Assembly (NCBI RefSeq): GCF_004337985.1
Contig: NW_021940923.1
Coordinates: 1,230,398-1,294,397, forward strand
Length of the DNA: 64,000 nt
Reading direction: 5' to 3'
Origin: Pyricularia pennisetigena
Lineage: Eukaryota; Ascomycota; Sordariomycetes; Magnaporthales; Pyriculariaceae
Of the stretch, positions 48,759 through 59,957 are shown in pieces. How positions within the stretch are numbered: the first letter of the stretch is position 1; each line of letters opens with the position of its first letter. The position numbers were made by a program, and so were the translations under genes. Under the pieces are notes generated by a model. That model was not told where the DNA came from. It did not search any database and worked only from the letters and a program-made list of their open reading frames with translations.

Positions 48759-50160
48759 CTATAACAGGGTTTTTTGGGCCTGGATTTCGTTATAATTACC
48801 TGAAATTTCGTTTCCTTTAGGGGTTAACCAGCCGTCCGTAATCCGTTTTAGGTTTAAAAAAAGGTAATTTACAAAAGCTTGCTTTAAATCCGATAATAAA
48901 AAAGGTTTTAATAATGGATTTCTTATATGGGAAACCCCCTTTTTTTCGGAAATAATCCCTTTTATATTAGGTTGTATAAAAGGGTTATTTAACGGCGTAC
49001 CGGGCGTACGGGGCCCAATTTCACGTGGATTTTCAGGGCTTTTACCCCTAAATATTTTCGCTACAGGTAAATTTACGGTTATTTTTGTATTTTGTTCGGG
49101 ATTTAGCTTTTCCGTTACAGTATTTTCTTCCGGTTCCGAATCGGTGTAAATTTTATAATTTTCGTAATTTTCGGGGTTTATATTATTTAGTTTTACTTCC
49201 AACGGGGTTGCGTAGCCTTTTATAACCCTCAGTAAAATAATGCTAAAAACGTTGCTAAATTTACCTATTATATAAGCGTAATTCGAAATAACGTTATTTC
49301 GAACAAGGATATCGCATCTTTTAACCTTTAAATAAAACGAATGTTTAACAGTATTTAAACGTCCCCACTTTTTGTGATTTTTATCGTACAAGGTATTCTT
49401 TAATAATACGCCCTTTATATTATAGTATATAAAACTATTAACGATATTTATTCCCAACGAAAGGATATATAAAACGTTATTTAACGTAACCTTTTTAAAT
49501 TTGTCAGTTTTTTGGCCGTAACGGACCTATATTTTTATAATTCCGGTATTTACAGGTTTAATAGGGCCACCTCCTGAACCGATTTCGATTGTAAAACCGG
49601 GGGTATAATCGGTAAAGAATTGCTTATTTGCAAAAATATGGTACGTATTACCTATATTATACAGGATAGGGTAACCTTATTTTCATAGCTTAAAGGTCTT
49701 TTTTACGCCGCGTCCAGGTTTTGTTTTAACTTTGAAATTAGTTGCTAAAATTTGTAGTTTTAGCGTTTTACCGGTATTGGTTTCCGAATCCGATTCCGAA
49801 CGTAATTTTATAATCCCGCTAATAGCGGAATTAACCTCCTATTTTAGGGCGTTATACGTTGCGCCTTCGTTAACCTTATCTGGAATCGAACCCGTAAATA
49901 ATTCGAAATCCATAAAGGTTATGGACGTTCCAACGGTTAATTCGCTGGAATTGGAGGATTTAGTATTTTTTGCAAAAACAGAATTCCAATTAGAGTTTTT
50001 ATTACCCTTTTTTCGTAATTTAAAAGTGGTTTCCTGCCCATTATTTTCCTTTTTAGCGCCTTTTTTAGCGTTTTTTTACCCTTTTTTTACCTTTAAACCT
50101 ATAATTAGCAGCTTTAACCATAATAGAGCCTAAAATCGAATTTTCGAATATAAGGTCCGC
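48759..50160 (-). pseudogene. Copia gag/protease region remnant
   Basis: This stretch lies between the 5' leader and the integrase and should hold gag and protease. A 232-codon minus frame (49457-48759) has the expected position but no motif I can identify, and no intact zinc knuckle was seen. Confidence 0.4.
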
Positions 50161-50871
50161 CATAAGGTATTGCAAATTTAACTTTTCCGAATTTTGGCCT
50201 ATTGCCTGCAGGGCCCGTTGGGTATTGCGTTGGCGTTCGGCCCAAATAGGGAATATTCCCTTTAAGGCCCCTAGGTATTAATTTCTTACGTTCACGGGGC
50301 TAACTTGCACGTTGGTATTCGTTAATTTAATTACCAGTAAATTAAAACAGTTGTTAAATTTATGTATTAATCCTTTAAATTTCGAAACATTTAAGGCGTG
50401 GAATTCCCGATAAAGTGAGTTTCGACCATTAGGATTTAATGGGTTTATAGGTTATTATAAACCTTATTAAACGTATTAGGATTTAATAGGTTTTTAGCGA
50501 ACGAATATAAGGGTTTTTGGCCCTGATTTGTTAACGTAAACCCTATTAAAAATTTAAATTAATTACAATGGTGTGCACGATCCACAAAAACCATACCAAC
50601 AATTTTGGATTTGCAATGCAAACAATCGCTGCAATACTTAAAAAGGCCTGAATCGAACGCTAATTTTTAGCGATCCCCATTGTAAATATAGGGGGGGAGG
50701 TGCTAAATTAGCGCGTAAAACTAACAATTTCGCACAAAAACAGCAATATTTTCGTCAATATACGTGCTGTAAAAATGCGACAATAACCAAAATAAAATTT
50801 AAACTTTAAATTTTCCAGCAATACAAAATGTATTTTAATGCACAAGCTAAAACCTTTCCAGGTTTATAACT

Positions 50872-51429
50872 TGTTAATAATATGGGTTGCTAATAAAGGG
50901 TTAAATATTAGCCTAGGTGCGGCGTAGTGCTAATTGCGTTGTAAAAGCCTGTAATACAGGGTTTATATACATTAAATTCACTAATTTTGGGATTAATAGA
51001 TTTATTTATTGGTGGGGGAAATTTTGCTTGATTTCCTTTACATATTTTCCGATATTGAAGTGGGGGTCCGCACCCCGCAAAAGGTTCCGGTGCCGCACAC
51101 GATTTTCCGAAAAATTATTTTGTATGCGTTGTTAAAAAAACACCTTTATTTCCATATAAACCATTTTTAAATTCCCATTAATTTGCTAATTTGGTAAAAA
51201 TTCCAACCAGGTACAGGGTAGCTGATTCGTAAGTGCAGGGTGGGTATAAAACCCGGTATAGGGTAAAACCCCATTCGCTGACTTTCAATCGCAATTCCTG
51301 CAACACACACATAAAAATATAATAGATAAATCCGACAGCCCCAATAGCCCCACTTCGGCACTATTTATTGTGGCTTATATAGAAGTTAAAGTGGACCCAT
51401 TACATGCTAAATAACGCATATAATTAACA
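50872..51429 (-). repeat. Copia 5' LTR
   Basis: 558 bp, direct repeat of 44656-45213, more AT-biased outside the identical 100-bp block. Confidence 0.9.
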
Positions 51430-52303
51430 TAATTAAACCAAAATTTCAGGGGTTAAATAACGTGTATAAAGAAACGTCCACGTAGAGGCCGCTTTATAAT
51501 ATCGGTTTTTATAGTTTTTTTATTTAAAAAAATGGTAAAGTTGTTTTGTTTTTTCATTCTTTATTTCATTTAATGAAATAAAATTGGTAAAAAAAAGGTC
51601 AATTAATATTTATATATAGCAATCCTATATAGTTTTTATATTAAAGTCTTGTTTGATTTTATAGGTAATTGACCGAATTATTAATTTTGTTAATAAATTA
51701 TTTCTTACCGTAAAAATATTAATAAAATGCTATTTTAAGTGGTAATCGCGTGCACGTTCCGCCGCTACGTTAATGCAAAAGCCGATTTTATAATAGGCTC
51801 TTTTCCTTCAATGAAAAATGACTATTTGAAATAATAAATTAAATATGATAATATATATTAAAAATCGTAAAATATATTTTATGTTCAAGTATTTATATAA
51901 CCAGAAGAGCTGTACTAACGGTTCCTGTGTTTAAAAAGTGTAAAAAATCACATATTGCAACGCAGGTTACCCCATACTTTTATGATTTTTATTCATTTAT
52001 TTATTTGAATATTGAATTACACGCAGTGGCTATACTATTATTTCTGCCGTTACAGTGCGATTAGTGTAGATACCCGCCATTGGCGGTGAAAATCGACAAG
52101 GTGTCCTTAGACTAGAACGCGCGCGATCTTTTCGGCCAATGCAATTGGTCGAAAAACCATGTGGCTGAAAGGTACTTGAAGCGCTCGGATCCCGCAGGGG
52201 TCTAGTTTGAGCACTGAGACTGAATTGAGCTACGAAGTGGAGCGAAGCGAGCGAAGTGGATCAATTATGGAGCTCTGGGCTTCAGTGATAAGTCCTAAGA
52301 CTA
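51430..52303 (+). repeat. family A repeat, right part split by Copia insertion
   Basis: This continues the copy interrupted at 44655: ACCAAAATTTCAGGGG follows the duplicated TAATT as in other family A copies. It ends in the inverted terminal modules (CGGCCAATGCAATTGG; GGAGCGAAGCGAGCGAAG), where a DNA transposon is inserted at 52304. Confidence 0.65.
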
Positions 52304-54188
52304 CAGTGGGTGACCCAGAAGTGGACATGCCCCTGAAGTGGACACCCTCCCGAAAAACTGCCATAAAAACAACGAATATACAATTGATCGTTTTTCCGCA
52401 GTAAATCGCAATAAAACCTATATCTATTAATTCGCAAAAAGCTCCTCTATATTATAATCCAAAAATGAAACCGTAGATCCCTGGTCCTAATCCTAATTTC
52501 GGTATTATTACCGGATTTTAACCTCCATGGCCGCCCTTTTTTAATCCAGGCCGTAAACCGTTTCCTATATACCGGCCTGTTTATAAAAAGAATTTTGGGT
52601 TTCGCGGCGCACGCGTTTTTTAAATGCAGGTTTAAAAATTTTAATTTTTTCGTTTAACCGTTTATTTTCGGAGGTAAAATTCGCGATTTAAATAACCTAA
52701 TAATCCATAGCTTTAGATACCTTTTATACAAAATTAGCCAAATCTTTTTTGCATTCGCCCAACCGGCCTGTTATTTGCATAACCTGCTTTTTAATATTTT
52801 AGGAGGTTTTTGGGGTCCCGAAAATAACGTTGGCCATATTTTAATCCGAATTACGGTTAAAAATCGTTATTTGGGTAATTTTTAAATTAGGATTTACCAT
52901 TCGATCCGGAATTAATATTTAAAGGGGTATTACCGGCCAAATCCCGGTTTTACGGAAGCCGGAAATCACGTTACGAACCGATAAACCGGTTGCAAAGGCG
53001 TTTCGATAGGCGGTTAGGAACCGTTTTCGTTATTTAGGCGCAATGGTATTTAACGACGTAAAAAATTTTATATATTACCGGTAATAGGTTTTAATAAGGT
53101 TAAAAATAGAAATATTTAACGGTTAAATGAAATATGAGCTGTAAATAGGTAAATATTCGAGGAAAACCCTATTTTTAAACGTTTTAAACATAAATTTAAT
53201 TAATTAATGCGTTAAAATTTAATTTAATACTAATAACCGCTATTTTATACTAATATTTGGCTTCGTTTTAGGTAAAAAAACCTGTTTTAACCATTTAAAA
53301 ACGATTTTAAAATTAAACCAACCCGTGGGAATCGAATTATACGCTTAATCCTTAATATTAGGTGGAAACCATTACATTTGTAAAATATTACCCGTTTGGA
53401 TCACGGTTGGGGTAAATTTTTTTTTTTTTGCAATTACCGCCTCGATAATTAACGCCCAAATAATATTTAATATATATATAATTTTAACCTAATTCCGGCG
53501 TTTTACGAAAAATAAACCGTATATTTTTCCGGCCGTTATATCGCCTTATTGGAAACCGTATTCGTCCATATTTACGATATATTTGGGTTTAATTTTAAAT
53601 TCGGTAATTATTCGTTAGTGTTAATTATAAAACGCCCGGATCGAATCGGCCGTGGCTTTTTTAATTCGCGCACCCTCCAAAAAAATCCCGGATTTGGTTT
53701 TAATATTTTTATTACGGCGTAAAAAACCGGCCAACCAACGCTTACCGAAAGCGTTTACGCGTTTTTTCGGCGGTATTAAAAAAAAAGCGAAATTTTTAAT
53801 TATTTGGTGCGTGGGCGCTTTTCCAACGAGTTTTTCGATTTCGATTTAACGGTTAACGAATTTTTCCTATTCGTTAGAAAATAGCTGATACGGTTTATAG
53901 GTTTGTTTTCGATCGAAAACGCCGTTAAGGCGACGTATGAGGGTGGTTTTTGGCACGGCCCACTGCGCGGCCGCTTTATTTTTCGAAATGCCTGATTTTA
54001 CGGTTTTAACCGCCTGGGTAAACTTAAACTCCAAATCTCTCGGCATCACGGTTTTTTTCGGCTTTAAAAACGCGTTATTTGCGGTGCGTTGTCGCGTTGA
54101 AGTAGGTGGGTTGTGTTGAGGATGTTAGAAATTGCTAACAAAACAGGTGTCCACTTCAGGTGCATGTCCACTTGTGGGTCACCCACTG
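52304..54188 (-). mobile_element. TA-flanked DNA transposon, Tc1/pogo class
   Basis: The element is 1885 bp. It has ~43-bp terminal inverted repeats (CAGTGGGTGACCCA, then GTGGACATG, then CTGAAGTGGACACC) that differ at about two positions, and TA on both sides (52302-52303 and 54189-54190). The interior is AT-rich and mutated. The minus strand near 53867-54049 encodes a transposase N-terminus. It lies across the end of a family A repeat and about 95 bp from the stop codon of the deacetylase gene. Confidence 0.85.
53867..54049 (-). pseudogene. transposase N-terminal HTH fragment
   Basis: The frame reads AVKTVKSGISKNKAAAQWAV, then PKTTLIRRLNGV, then KPYQLFSNE. This is the psq/CENP-B-type helix-turn-helix of pogo-class transposases. 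Downstream catalytic blocks are unreadable. Confidence 0.75.
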
Positions 54189-54284
54189 TAGAAGCTGGCA
54201 GATATCCGACGAAGCGGCCATATTGTTATATTGTATCAGAGGTTCAAATTAATTTTTATGTTCGCTTTTCCTAAACCCCCTCAC

Positions 54285-55252
54285 CTACGGCATCTCCAGT
54301 CTTTCCACGCGCGGGGCGGCACGGTACCAATTCGACTCATCGTCGTCCAAGCATTCGCCCACCGTAACCATTTTCAGGCCTTCCGCCTTGGCGACGCTGA
54401 TAATATGGCTGGTCAAGACATTAATAGTATGTTCCATGTCATGCGCCAACACAAGAGGGCCGTCGGTATTTTTCAACCTAGTGTCGATAATCTGCATTGA
54501 CACGTTCATATCGCCACGCCAGTCTAAATTTGTCAGCTATAATTTGCGCAGCAATTTTTGCGACTGGAAAACACACCATTAGTATCGATATTCCAGTTAA
54601 CGACGTGGTAACCGAGATTGCCAAGCTGGGCCTCGCATTCGGCGTTGCACTCGCCATACGGCGGGCGCATATACGTTGGGAAAATGCCGAGAACATCGGC
54701 AAAAGCCGCTTCGGGCTTAAGGATCTCGTCCGCGCGCGCCTGGGTGCTGGCTCGCGAAAGGCTATTGTGCGACCACGAATGCTGGGCGAGTTGGTGGCCC
54801 TCGCGGTGGGCGCGTTCGATGACTTTCCGGTGAGGCAAAATGTTAACGCCGGTGAGAAAAAAGGTGGCTTTGGCTCCCGCTTCCTTCAGGATGTTGAGAA
54901 GCTTATCGGTCAGTTGACTGGGGCCGTCATCATAGGTAACGGCGACGACGCCGGGCTTCTTGCAATCACGAATGAGTTTGCCTATATTTTGTTAACATGT
55001 GCGTGCTCTAGACAATCATGCCGTGAAAATTGTATTTACCATAAGGCACATTGCCTATCTTAGGACGGGGCACGTCTTTGGTGGGATTATCCGCGAATCT
55101 AAAGCGAGGTCAGCTGCCCATTTTAATTCCATGGAACCGACGATAGTGTTAACTTACGCCCCAACGCCGTTAGTACCGCTGCGCTTAGTATGCCCGCGGG
55201 CAAGGGCGGAGGCGCCGAATCCAAAAATTGCAATAATGCTGGAAAACTTCAT
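54285..55252 (-). CDS. secreted CE4 polysaccharide (chitin) deacetylase
   Basis: Four exons on the minus strand: 55252-55158, 55098-55040, 54981-54577 and 54523-54285. The introns of 59, 58 and 53 nt are GT-AG, phases add to 266 codons, and the product is 265 aa. The N-terminus MKFSSIIAIFGFGASALA is a signal peptide. The NodB/CE4 domain has all five motifs: TYDDGP (general-base Asp and metal Asp), HSWSH (metal His pair), RPPYGE, DTNDW (restored only by splicing the third intron) and LVLAHD. Splicing also restores VPYGKLIRDC before the domain. It should deacetylate chitin or a related N-acetylated polymer outside the cell. There is no chitin-binding module or GPI signal. It is unmutated although a transposon ends about 95 bp past its stop. 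Such enzymes can reshape fungal walls or reduce recognition of chitin by hosts, but that role here is inference. Confidence 0.92.
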
Positions 55253-57050
55253 TATGACGATCAAATCTTTGAAGCGAATATGGCCATAATATCAAATAAT
55301 TGATAATAGAAGCGACTGTATTCAGCCGAATGCCCAAAAATTGCAGTGGCGACCAGGTTTTACTAAAAATGCAAATGGTCTTAAACATGTAAAAGGTAGG
55401 ACGGACTAACTTTTTATATTTAGGTCCGGCTGCGATAATAGCGAGTGAGTTATGATTCGGGACTGTAAAAATAACCTGCCAAACCAGGAGTTGTGCGACT
55501 GCGTATTAGTCGGGGTTACATTCAACCCAGTCTGACATAAACCGTTAGAGCTTTTTTTGGAAGTATTAAGTTTTGCAAATAATTTAAACTTTTCAACTTA
55601 CAGGGCTGCATGTATATAGCGCCGCATAATTTGCTTTCAATGGGGACGAAAACTTATGGCTTAATTCCGGTTAATTACTTTCCCTAATTAATTTAGTAAA
55701 GCTGTTTACTATGCGATTGTCAAGGACTTGCCCTGGTAACGTGCTCTGGGTCCAAGATATTGCATTTCATTTACAGGTTATACTAAAGAATGTCCGCAAA
55801 ACCGATTCACGTTACCGCATGTAAACGTGGCACCGTATACGGAACATAAAAAATATAATAGGGCAAAAAAGGCAGATAACATGTTGCACGCGAGCTGATT
55901 CCCTGTTTGCATGAGCACGATTCAGCTGGCTGTGGAAATCATACGACGAGTTTAGACCTATGAGTACCCATTATTCTAGCTCAAACATTGCAATGCCCTA
56001 ACAAGGCAAACCTTGGTTAGAAATGCCTGATGATTTTCATTCAGTTTGCTGAAACCCTGGTGAATATTAAAGGGGCTGCCAAGCTTGTTTCGTTACAACC
56101 TGTTACCACAGCGTCAAAAGCCAGTATTTGCTGTGTTTTGTGTCATGGGAATTATTAGATTAAATTTGCCCTAAATAGGCAGTTCGTCATTTGTTATGTG
56201 GCATTGCCGTATAACGCTAAGCGGTGGCGGCCAACGAATTGATTATTCCCAGTAATATACCTGAGGTCATTTTACCCTAAATGCGCCGACCCCAGAGTTG
56301 CAGGCGACTTGCTGACGAATAGCAGGGAGGGCGATTATACGAGCGATTTTAATGCCAGGTCGCATATCACGGCGGTATGCGTTGACGGCAGCCGAAAGAT
56401 AACCCAACGGTTCATTTTCCCACCGGAAAACAAAACACTTTATGTAGGGACTAAGCCCCCAGGCCTACCTTTAGATTTACTATTTAACCCCACCATCCAC
56501 TGCGCTGGCAGGTTTAGTTACACTAAGCCAGGGCTCGGACAACGGGGTCCACAAACCCCACATTTAAAAGCGTCTTTCCGGCGCGTCATTAATTGTCAAT
56601 TCTCCCTATTCTCTTCAGTTAAGAATTTTTATTTAATTGTGCCTAATACATTGGGGTACTCCAATATATGACTAGCCGTGTTATTTCCTTACCTTTTTTC
56701 AGAAGTACACCCGGAAGGACTTTGTAGAAACGCGTTGTGCTAAGTGAACTGTGTTACATACTTTAGGAGCTTAAAGCATCTATATAAACTATTGTTATAC
56801 CTTTCCACTCAAGATCAATTTCGCGGGATGCCCTAATTTGGCGGGAGCGGAACGCGAGTGTCTGGAGACTCTTCTTTAAACCATACGTTAACCAGTGACT
56901 GCTTTGCTGCCGGCCTTTCCCCGAGATTAAACTTTATAATCTTTATAATAAACACTTTGTTAGCGTGTGGTGTCTCGGTGACGCTCGTTATTCCAAAGGT
57001 TTTGTTGGAAGTCTTAACTGTTGATGAAATTACTAATTTCCATTATACTC
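55253..57050. other. island DNA, promoter side of the deacetylase, no gene found
   Basis: Composition is intermediate. A 120-codon plus frame at 56309-56671 and a 67-codon one at 56858 show no domain. Part of this may be decayed coding DNA, but I could not name it. Confidence 0.4.
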
Positions 57051-57059
57051 AGGGTTTTT

Positions 57060-58160
57060 AAAGTCGTTATAAGACTACGGTTACGGCCCAAAGAAATTTA
57101 TAGACACGTTTTAGGAAAGTGAGCTTATAATCGTCGTTTCCGGGGCCGACGCCTTCCACCTTCGGGTTAAAAAAATGATAACCGCCACCGAAAATAAGGC
57201 TTAGTACTTATAGATGATGAGTGGGAAATACCGACGCGGGCTACAAAAGTCTAACGGCGGTACTAAATAAAAAAACATATTTGTCGTGGTGGCCTAAGGG
57301 AGTTGGAACGTTACCTTCAGGCTGCGGGTAAAGTCGGCGCTTATAACGGGCCCTTTCTTCGCAAATGAGAATTGTTACGATATTATACCATGATAATCAC
57401 CGAGTTAAACTGCGGAAAACCGCCCATTATCCCGGCCGTAGTTCATAAAAAATATTATCCGGTTTTATATTTGGGTAAGTTTCGCAAAAGTTTATTAATA
57501 TGGAATGGAAGTAAATTACCAGGATAAACTATGCTGTTATTATGTAAAACACACGGGGCTTCGATCACGCCCTTGGCTATTTGCCTCATTTCGGGGCGTG
57601 ACAGTCTTTTCCTATTCGACTCGCTCAAACAGTCGCTATCGAGGTACCGAAGAACAATAGACGGTGGGTTAACCGGCTCGTAATTCTCGTCGACTAGTGG
57701 TCGGGGAAATGTGGTCTTCGACCCATAACAATGCTAAATGACAGTTTTATTCTTTAGACGCCAGTAACCTTTAATACTTTTACCCATGCCTTTCTCGCCG
57801 TTCCGGTTCCCGCCCTGGGTGTGGTTAGCAAGAGCACTAGCAAACGGGGCGGCGCGGGTACATGCTCTGCAAGTTACACAGCCTTTTAATTAGCTGCTTT
57901 ATGTGAATGTTTGCCCATGGCGTAAAGGATACACGGCCAATTAGGAAGGCGTTAACGCTGAGCGGCCGTGCCATGGGTAGAATGGTGTCGATATTCGCGT
58001 CTACTATTCACGTTTGCGCAATGGTTTACCGACACGTCATTTGCAAGCGCCTTGAAATAGTCCGACAACCCATAAACCGCAAGTCTCAGCCACAGCGAAA
58101 GTTTTAACCACAAAGAACGCAGCGTTAAGCTGGAATTTGGAAAGGTGCGGGGCCATCGCC
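57060..58160 (-). pseudogene. decayed fungal protein kinase
   Basis: Read on the minus strand, 57.72-57.52 kb gives SIVLRYLDSDCLSES, then SRPEMRQIAKGVIEAPCVLH and NNSIVY. The catalytic-loop tail IKPDNIF follows about 60 bp further on at 57.45 kb, consistent with an intron that splits the Asp codon of HTDIKPDN and whose acceptor is now lost. Near 57.19-57.08 kb IFGGGYHFFNPKVEG and NDDYKLTFLKRVYKF match the late C-lobe of the fungal SRPK-like kinase group (GG.F..F.PK...DDEY.L). The frame near 58.1-57.95 kb (YFKALANDVSVNHCANVN) may be the N-lobe. Stops, frame changes and loss of the DFG/APE region show it is dead. Confidence 0.6.
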
Positions 58161-58184
58161 AATGCAAACATGCTATGGTTATCT

Positions 58185-58665
58185 AGTCTCAGTGCTAGTC
58201 TCAATGCTTAGACTAAACCCCCCTGCTTCGCAATGGGGACCGAACGTTCCATATACCTTTTAGCCACATGGCTTTCCGACCAATTATATTATCCGAAAAA
58301 ATCGCGCTCGTTCTAATTTGAGGACAATTTGTCGCATTTCGCCGTTTATATAGTTTCAGTGCTTAAACTAGACCCCCCTGCTTCGCAATAGGGACCGAGC
58401 GCTCCATATACCTTTTAGCCACATGGTTTTTCGACCAATTACATTGGCCGAAAAGATCGCGCTCGTTTTAATCTGAGGATAATTTGTCGCAATTGGCTGT
58501 TTGTGGCGGTACCATTAATAATTTTCTTTAATTTGAAAACAATTTGTCGCATTTCGCTATTTATAGCGGTATTATCATGATAATATGCCCAATGCTAATT
58601 TGAGGATAGGTTATCACATTTCGCCGTTTACGGCCGTACTATTTTATTCGTACTATATATATATG
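58185..58665. repeat. two tandem copies of the family A terminal module
   Basis: A ~165-bp module (CTCAGTGCT, then CCCCCCTGCTTCGCA, then TTTTAGCCACATGG, then GACCAATTA, then GAGGACAATTTGTCGCATTT) occurs at about 58195-58350 and again at 58355-58510. Shorter repeats of its inner end follow at about 58525-58640. Inverted copies lie at 43.68-43.85, 52.07-52.23 and 63.77-63.95 kb. Confidence 0.75.
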
Positions 58666-59243
58666 TGTTAATAATATGGGTTGCTAATAGGGGTTTAGGC
58701 ATTAACCTAGGTGCGGCGTGGTGCTAGTTGCGCTATAATAACCTATAAGTACAGGGTTTAAATGCACTAAATGCACTAAAATTGTTCACTAAAATGGTTC
58801 ACTAATTTTGGGATTAATAAATTCGATTTATTAATGGGGGAGACTTTGCTTTATCTCCTTTATATATTTTCCGACATCGAAATGGGGGTCCGTACCCCGT
58901 AAAACGTTCCGGTACCGCATACGATTTTCCGAAAAATTATTTTATATGCGTTGTTGAAAAAACATTTTTATTTCCAGGTACACCATTTCTAAGTTCGCAT
59001 TAATTTGTTAATTTGGTGAAATTTTTAACCCGATATAGGGTAGCTAATTCGTAAATGCAGGGTAAATATGAACCCGGTATAGGGTAAACCCCATTCGCTA
59101 ACATTTTAAATCGCAATTCCTGCAATAGAAAATATTACGGAAAATCCGACAGCCCTAATAACCCCATTTCGGCACTATTTATTGTGGCTAATATATAAAC
59201 AAAAATAGACTTATTATATGCTAAATAACGCATATAATTGATA
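58666..59243 (-). mobile_element. Copia-type LTR with polypurine tract and short internal tail
   Basis: This 578-bp LTR is in minus orientation. It is followed on the right by the same polypurine tract and about 60 bp of sequence collinear with 45.21-45.27 kb, so it is the 3' LTR of a truncated copy rather than a recombined solo LTR. Confidence 0.8.
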
Positions 59244-59303
59244 CCCCCTTTTTTGCTATTATTTATATAAAGTCGGAAAAGAAAAATATATAAAAATTGT
59301 TAC

Positions 59304-59590
59304 AGGGTAAACCAACGGCCTTAGGACCGTTAAATATCCTTCTTAGTAATATTACTAACGCTGGGGGAAAAAGGAAGGAAAAGGTATATGTCCGGGTCGT
59401 GGTGATATCCTTCCCTCTATGTATTATCCCTAACCCGCCTTTAAATTTTATTACGTAATACGTACTTTAAACACGAATCCATAATATAACCCGCATTCGC
59501 CCGTCCTTTATTGGGTATAATCCCCATTTGAAAATATTAAAATAATCCAACGGGCGCGTACCTTATTATAATTTTCCCGTCCATTATTTT
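59304..59590. other. AT-rich flank, unidentified
   Basis: Sequence beyond the truncated Copia copy. Nothing recognised. Confidence 0.4.
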
Positions 59591-59957
59591 GGGCGGTATA
59601 ATTCCGTAATCGGGTTTTGTTCGTCTGTTTTCGGCCGCGGTTATATCGCGGGTTTTTTATCCCCCGTTCCGTTTGCGGGCGGTTATCGTAATTCGCTTTT
59701 TTTTTACTTTAAATGGTATAAATCGTAACCGAATTTTACCCTCCCGCCTTTAATTGCGATTATATCGTGGTTTTTTCATTATATTTACCGTTTACGGATA
59801 ATTATAGCGGTTTACTTTCCTTTTATTTTAAACGGTATAAGGCCGTGGTCGGGTTTTACCCTCCCACTTTTAATTGTAATAATATCGTAATTTTTTTATC
59901 GTATTGACCGTTTGCGGGTAATTATCGCGGTTCACCTTCCTTTCATTTTGGGCGATA
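59590..59957. repeat. ~120-bp tandem repeat, three diverged copies
   Basis: Units begin near 59591, 59717 and 59836 with GGTATAA(T/A/G), and a fourth start lies near 59955. Each shows the same series: GGGTTTT or GAATTTT, then CCCGCC or CCCACT, then TATATCG, then TTTGCGGG, then CGCGGTT. Spacing is about 119-125 bp, and differences are mostly transitions. Confidence 0.7.

Larger units (their letters stand above)
44656..51429 (-). mobile_element. complete Copia (Ty1-like) LTR retrotransposon
   Basis: The element is 6774 bp, in minus sense. Both LTRs are 558 bp (44656-45213 and 50872-51429) and read TG...CA in each. A TAATT duplication flanks it (44651-44655 and 51430-51434). A polypurine tract (AAAAAAAGGGGG in minus sense) abuts the 3' LTR. 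Minus-strand order is integrase (48.66-47.9 kb), then reverse transcriptase (47.3-46.7 kb), then RNase H (46.35-45.76 kb), which is Copia order. It is inserted in a family A repeat. Open frames are longer than in the Gypsy element, but the polyprotein is interrupted and non-functional. Confidence 0.9.
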
